Shown in pieces: positions 59,719 to 64,000 of a DNA stretch of 64,000 nucleotides. The stretch is from positions 118,978,325-119,042,324 of the forward strand of contig CM075764.1 of NCBI GenBank assembly GCA_037974665.1, read 5' to 3'. The notes beneath the pieces were generated by a model, which made no database searches, was not told the DNA's origin, and was given only the letters and a program-made list of their open reading frames with translations. The position numbers and the translations under genes are program-made. Source of the stretch: Ehretia macrophylla. Its lineage: Eukaryota; Streptophyta; Magnoliopsida; Boraginales; Ehretiaceae. Within the stretch, counting starts at the first letter, position 1. Each line of letters opens with the position of its first letter.

Positions 59719-59781
59719 GAGCATTCATTTGGGTTGAATGAGTTGCATTCATCTTGTAGCTATCAACCTTTTTTTTCAATC

Positions 59782-60000
59782 ATGAGTGAGGATAAACAAC
59801 AACAGTCACAAAATCTTTGTCTTACAGAAGAAAATGAAAACACATTTGAAAAAATTGAACGGAGTTTGAAGAAAGGTGTGAAACGGAATATTGATCTTAA
59901 TGCTCCACCAAAGGAAGACGACTATATTTCAGAAGCTCAAGTTCGTCAAAAAGTTTTTCATGATATGCTGAAGATTTATTTCCCCAAGGCCTTGGTCTAA
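59782..60000 (+). CDS. CACTA-associated 72-residue protein, copy 2
   Basis: Unrecognised small gene, homologous along its whole length to 11729-11947. It begins MSEDKQQQSQNL, has a mixed Glu/Lys N-half, and the conserved segment DLNAPPKEDDYISEAQVRQ at residues 38-56, ending FPKALV. DLNAPP fits the plant EAR repression pattern DLNxxP; copy 1 has DRNAPP, so this may be chance. An in-frame upstream ATG at 59677 would add 35 residues, but the TATA box and the start of copy 1 favour 59782. It is read outward toward the right terminus, divergent from the transposase. Two equal-length, ungapped homologues in two diverged CACTA elements suggest a conserved accessory gene; its function is unknown. Confidence 0.72.
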   Translation: MSEDKQQQSQNLCLTEENENTFEKIERSLKKGVKRNIDLNAPPKEDDYISEAQVRQKVFHDMLKIYFPKALV

Positions 60001-60299
60001 TATTTCTGTTAAGTTTAGCATATTAAGGTTATTAGGAGTATGAATTTAGTTTTCGTTAAGTAGATGACGCAGAATAATCGTTAATGTGAGAATACAATTT
60101 CTTGGTATTCTTCATGTGTGATTATGTACGTTGGTAGGTGTTATGTACATACAAATGACGTATTTTGTTACCACTCAGATGTAATCCTTAATTATCAATA
60201 TATAGGTTGAAAGTTAATGTTGTCTTTTCTTAATGATTTAATTTCATGAATTTTTAATGCAGTATATAGTATTTTTAGGTAATGAAAACGCTATGAATA

Positions 60300-60648
60300 A
60301 TATGTTTTAGCCAATAGGACTGGGGGTGGGGATGACATAGATAATCGTCACCAAACCGTCTCTGGTTGGTAATATTTGGAGACGAATTGTAAAATTGTCG
60401 CAATTAGGAGACGGTTTGGTGACGATGTAAATAAAGCATCTAAAAACCATCTCGGGTTGGTGACGGTTTAGAAAGGACTGTCCAAACCGTCTCCTAATAG
60501 TCACCTTTGGAGATGACATATCTAAGTCGTTTCCAAACCGTCTCCAAATGGTCACTGTTCATGTAACGAAAATTTTGTTTCTTTTTCGTCGCTTTTTTGG
60601 CGACGAAAAGGAGACGGACCGTCACATTTGACAGTTTTTCTTGTAGTG
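60300..60648 (-). repeat. CACTA-2 right subterminal repeats and terminus
   Basis: Repeats of GGAGACGGTTTGG / CCAAACCGTCTCC / GGTGACG in both orientations, then the end TTTTTCTTGTAGTG at 60648. Confidence 0.88.
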
Positions 60649-60651
60649 AGA

Positions 60652-60879
60652 TTTATGTCAAATGCGGATTTGATTTTCGTGTTTGAGTTTGAGATCATAC
60701 TCTTGATTTAACTAGTACTGCAGTTGTGGAGTAGGTAGTAGTACTCTAAGTTTTAACATCATATTACTGATGACCCATCTGTGCAAGAGGTGATTATAAA
60801 GTCATGATGAAATCATTTGTAGTTCTAACATGGTGTCTGATCTATTGTTAATGACCGATTGTGTGAGTCTTTTGTAGGG
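60652..60879. other. Right flank of CACTA-2
   Basis: No gene is seen; it leads into the copia remnant. Confidence 0.5.
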
Positions 60880-62300
60880 TATCCAAGAAATACTCTGGAA
60901 AGAAAGTGATCATGAGAATATATAACTCTACAATTTTTCATTCTATTTCGAATGGCAAGATTACATGGGTGTTACATGGGTATTTGTAGTGATTACAACA
61001 TATGAAAACCTTCCCAAATATATACGTATACCATGTAATTAATAGACACATGACTCTTCATACTTCATACATGAATCAACCAATATACATTAACCAAATA
61101 CATGATACATTCTTCCGTTCATGTAAGTTATTTACATTTATCAATGTCTAGAATTTTCTATTCATTAAATCAAGATTAATATCTAATGCCAACTTCTACA
61201 TTTGATTCCTCACTCCAAGCATAATATTCAATATGCAAAATAGTTTTACTTTGGTCCTGCGGTAAAAGTATCAACAATTTGATCTTGTGATTAGGTGTAG
61301 TTGAGTTGCACTTCCATTTTCTCTATGCACTCTCTAATGAAAAAGAACTAATTGGTATCAATGTGCTTTCTTTCAGAAGAATGATTTTAGGCTAGTGCAA
61401 TTCTGGACTTGTTATCCACAAGTTTTTGTTCATCCTCTTGTAATAGTTGAAGAATCTCCAATGACATTTGAAGTTAAATAGCTTGGCAAACACATAAGTT
61501 AGAAATAACGTACTTAATTTCAGAAGTAAGAAGGATTACAATAAGTTGCTTCTTATAAATCCATGCAAAAGAAGTAATCCGATCTCCACAAAGAAAGCAT
61601 ACTGAGTAGTGGTTTCTCGATCAAGATCTCTAGCCCAATCACTATCACAATATGCTATAAGCTTGTAACTCTTATAGAAGGTTTACAAAATAATCCAGAA
61701 TTAAGTGTATCTTTGATTTACCAAAAGATTTTTTTAGCTACCTTCAAATGTAATGTGATTGAAGATTCCATATAGTGACTCATAAAACTCACTCCACAGA
61801 GTATACTCTGGTCTTTTTCATGTCAAATATCTCAAACTCTTGACTAATTTTAAAAATGTTGAATCCACGTTTTCTTTGTTATTGTACTTGAGACAACTTC
61901 ACACCACTCTCAATAGGTGTGTTGATCACTCACCTAGAATTCTCCATTTTGTATTTCTTTAATATACCTTTGACATATATGTATTTCTTGGGACATGAAA
62001 ATGAGTGCTTCCATTTGTTTTACTTCTATACCAAGATAGTAGGACATAAATATAAAACTTCAAATTCTTTAAGCATCTCGTTCTTGAATTCTTAATTCAT
62101 GCTTCGATTATTATTACCTCTAACAATTAAATCATCCATATACAAGCATATTAACAAAATGCCACCACTATCTTTCAACTTAACATAGCTAGACAACATG
62201 CTAATATAATTTGAAATCTTCAAGGGAGGTCTCCGGATAATATATAATAATGCTCGAAAATGATGATAATATATAACCATTTATATTTTATTAATAAGAT
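60880..62300 (-). mobile_element. Copia remnant downstream of glutaredoxin 3 (fossil)
   Basis: On the minus strand 62280-62092 translates as copia reverse transcriptase (DSGGILLICLYMDDLIVRGNN). RNase H-like fragments follow, and 61190-60880 matches the LTR-like 31540-31850. It is broken in many places and old. Its position and orientation relative to the glutaredoxin equal those of 30863-31870. Confidence 0.8.
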
Positions 62301-62495
62301 AAAGACTGTTAGCAAAACAGTCAGCTGCAGGTTAGACTACAAAAGGCTGAAGTAAACATTAAGGTATAGTTATGAAAACTACAGCCCATAAGTTCTCTAA
62401 CTCTTCCCACATATATGCTTACAATACTCGACCTCTCCATATTGCATGCAAAAAACTGCATATTTTATTTGCATTGTACATGAAAATTGTAAAAT

Positions 62496-62804
62496 TTAAA
62501 GCCATAATGCTCCTGCCCTCTTAAGCATTGGCTTTAGAGATCCATGGAGGTGAAGACTCATAACCTCATTTTCACCACCAATCAACTCTCCTCCAATGAA
62601 CACTGCAGGCACAGTTGGATTGCAACCAAGCATTTCAAGAGCCTTCTCAATTTGTTGGCCTCTAGGTATTTCATCAAGCTCATACACAGCTGGATTAACA
62701 CCAAAATCACAGATTAGAGACTTGATTGTGTAGCTCATGCAGCATGAGCTCTTGCTGAAGATCACCACTGGCTTCTCACACACCATTCTGCTTACCCTCT
62801 CCAT
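62496..62804 (-). CDS. CC-type (class III) glutaredoxin, copy 3
   Basis: Intronless, 102 residues from [16 protein letters not shown] to GALWL. An in-frame ATG 12 codons upstream exists, but the start chosen aligns with copy 2 and gives the family length. The active site is SKSSCCMS at residues 17-24, the cis-Pro loop TVPAVFIGG, and the C-terminal ALWL is the intact motif known to contact TGA factors (copies 1 and 2 have ALWV). It differs from copy 2 at several sites, including H25Y, F31I and A57E, so it is the most diverged of the three. It has an extra Cys at residue 9. A TATA box lies at 63008-63015. The role by family is a glutathione-linked oxidoreductase and transcription co-regulator. 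Confidence 0.95.
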   Translation of the reverse strand: MERVSRMVCEKPVVIFSKSSCCMSYTIKSLICDFGVNPAVYELDEIPRGQQIEKALEMLGCNPTVPAVFIGGELIGGENEVMSLHLHGSLKPMLKRAGALWL

Positions 62805-63007
62805 TTTCGAGTTAATATTGGCTATAAGATTGCAGATCAACTTAAAAATGTTGTTGCAAAAAGCTAACTATAGCAACGGTTTTATTATTTATTCAATTAA
62901 AGTGTCGCGAGAAGGTTAAAATGTGGTAGTGCGTTATGTGAGCTACAAGGGTGTTGTTAGGACACTTTGGTTTTTGCTGTGAGGCAACATGGTGTGCCAT
63001 CGAGCCA

Positions 63008-63015
63008 TTTATATA
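63008..63015 (-). promoter_or_regulatory. TATA box of glutaredoxin 3
   Basis: TATATAAA on the minus strand, followed by the leader block ATGTTGCCTCACAGCAAAAA shared with copies 1 and 2. Sequence further upstream does not match the other two genes. Confidence 0.65.
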
Positions 63016-63029
63016 GAACTTTGTGGGTG

Positions 63030-64000
63030 AATTGTGCTAGTCATCTCAGGCTAGGCTAGATTATAGTTGTAAATCGTGAATTGTATCATGAATCGAAATA
63101 TTATTTTTTTAAATCATAAATCGTACATATTTGGTCATAAATTTAAAACTAGAATACTAGATGATAATTGATATATTATTTTTCCATTATAAAAAATAAA
63201 CAACAAAAAAACAAGTGAAACCATAACTATACGTTAATAATGCCAACTACCAAAACTAAAGCCATAACTATATTTCTTTTTTTATTTTTCGGAAGCCATA
63301 ACTATAATTTAAAAAACTAAAAAAACACTCATTCAGTCAGCTGCGCACTAAGTCACAACTCACTAGTGACTTAGTCAATAAAGAGTAAAGACAAAAACAT
63401 CTAAATCACTCATGACTCAACTAAGAAGCAAAAAGTAAAACAAAAACCACTCATGACTTAAGTATTTAGTAAAGCAAAGATGAAAGCTCTTTAGTAAAGA
63501 GTAATAAACTACTCAACTAAGAAGGAAATTAAGCTCAGCAGCTCACTTACTAAATGGAAGCTTTCGAGTTTCAGTCTTGTTGGTGCAACTCTTGTAAGTT
63601 GAAATAATTGAATTTGATCATACACCAACAGCAATGAAGAGTAGTACGTTTTCTCCCTTTTTCTTTTTTAGGGATTTTGACTTTTGAATTTTTTTATTTG
63701 AAAACTGATGTTAAATCATAAATAATTTTATTTATTTATTTTATTTGTTCATGTTTTTAATAATGGGCTAATTGTATATTGCTTGCAAAAAATTGAAGTG
63801 GGCTTTTGTCTTCTTTTTTTTTTATAAATTTTTTGGACTTTTTTTTGATTTGACCCGAATCGTACAATTCACCACGATTTACTACGATTAAGTAACCAAT
63901 TCACCCAAATTAACAATTCACTAACTTCGAATCAATCAATTTTTGTACGAAATCGAATCGACTTCGAAAACTATGTAGAATATAAAATTGCATGATTAAA
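63030..64000. other. AT-rich intergenic DNA
   Basis: No gene is seen. ACTCATGACTCAACTAAGAAG-type phrases repeat at 63400-63540, and related ATCGTACAATTCAC / GTGAATTGTATCAT phrases occur in inverse orientation at both ends (63080 and 63860), which may mark an old inverted-repeat insertion. Confidence 0.4.

Larger units (their letters stand above)
39314..60648 (-). mobile_element. CACTA-2 (En/Spm) DNA transposon, both ends present
   Basis: The left end starts CACTACAAGAAATTTTG; the right end, read on the minus strand, starts CACTACAAGAAAAACTG. Both are flanked by the 3-bp duplication AGA (39311-39313, 60649-60651). Removing the nested Tekay element (9.5 kb) leaves about 11.8 kb. On the minus strand it holds a TnpD-type transposase (56180-52500) and a TnpA-type gene (52381 to about 40230); on the plus strand it has an outward-facing 72-codon gene near the right end. 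The transposase has several in-frame stops, so the copy cannot move by itself. Confidence 0.95.

Noticed and set aside
59677-59781. Longer N-terminus for the CACTA-2 72-residue protein
   Set aside because: The extra 35 residues include the TATA-like box, have no counterpart in CACTA-1, and are hydrophobic/Cys-rich unlike the rest.

Overview
This is a repeat-rich stretch of a flowering-plant (eudicot) nuclear genome. The evidence is three CC-type glutaredoxin genes (a land-plant-specific class), two CACTA (En/Spm) DNA transposons, plant Ty3 LTR elements with classical primer sites (initiator-Met type and Asp type), and plant MITEs. I could not fix the species. Host coding content is small: three intronless 102-residue glutaredoxins at 29991-30299 (+), 35990-36298 (+) and 62496-62804 (-).

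Layout. 1-12674 is the 5' arm of a CACTA element on the minus strand (CACTA-1). Its transposase gene is split by a solo Ty3 LTR (616-7243, 5-bp duplication ATGTG) that carries a second solo LTR (1496-5021, duplication GAATT); a further LTR end lies at the window edge (1-96). 13857-21933 is an Athila/Tat-type LTR element with both LTRs, duplication ATAGA. 22644-25216 is another solo LTR, duplication TGTAT. 26.3-36.6 kb is a tandem segmental duplication of about 6 kb period carrying glutaredoxins 1 and 2, with MITEs, an old copia remnant and a LINE-like tail. An inverted partial copy of the upstream part of this unit follows at 36.8-39.2 kb and holds a small LTR element (37573-39020). 39314-60648 is a second CACTA element, complete at both ends (CACTA-2, duplication AGA). 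A young, nearly whole chromodomain Ty3 (Tekay/Del) element at 41040-50569 (duplication CGCAT) sits inside its TnpA-like gene. 60.9-63.0 kb holds a copia remnant and glutaredoxin 3, both on the minus strand.

The most interesting signal is in the two CACTA elements. Although diverged, they share one order of parts between transposase and terminus: AT-rich DNA, TA/CA microsatellite, G-tract block, GC-rich hairpins, AT-rich DNA, a short gene of exactly 72 codons read outward toward the terminus, and subterminal repeats. The two 72-residue proteins align without gaps (29/72 identical; 14/19 in residues 38-56, where half of the identical residues use different synonymous codons), and each has a TATA box 71-79 bp before its ATG. 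I infer a conserved accessory gene of this CACTA group, function unknown. The hairpins of each element are built from that element's own subterminal motif.
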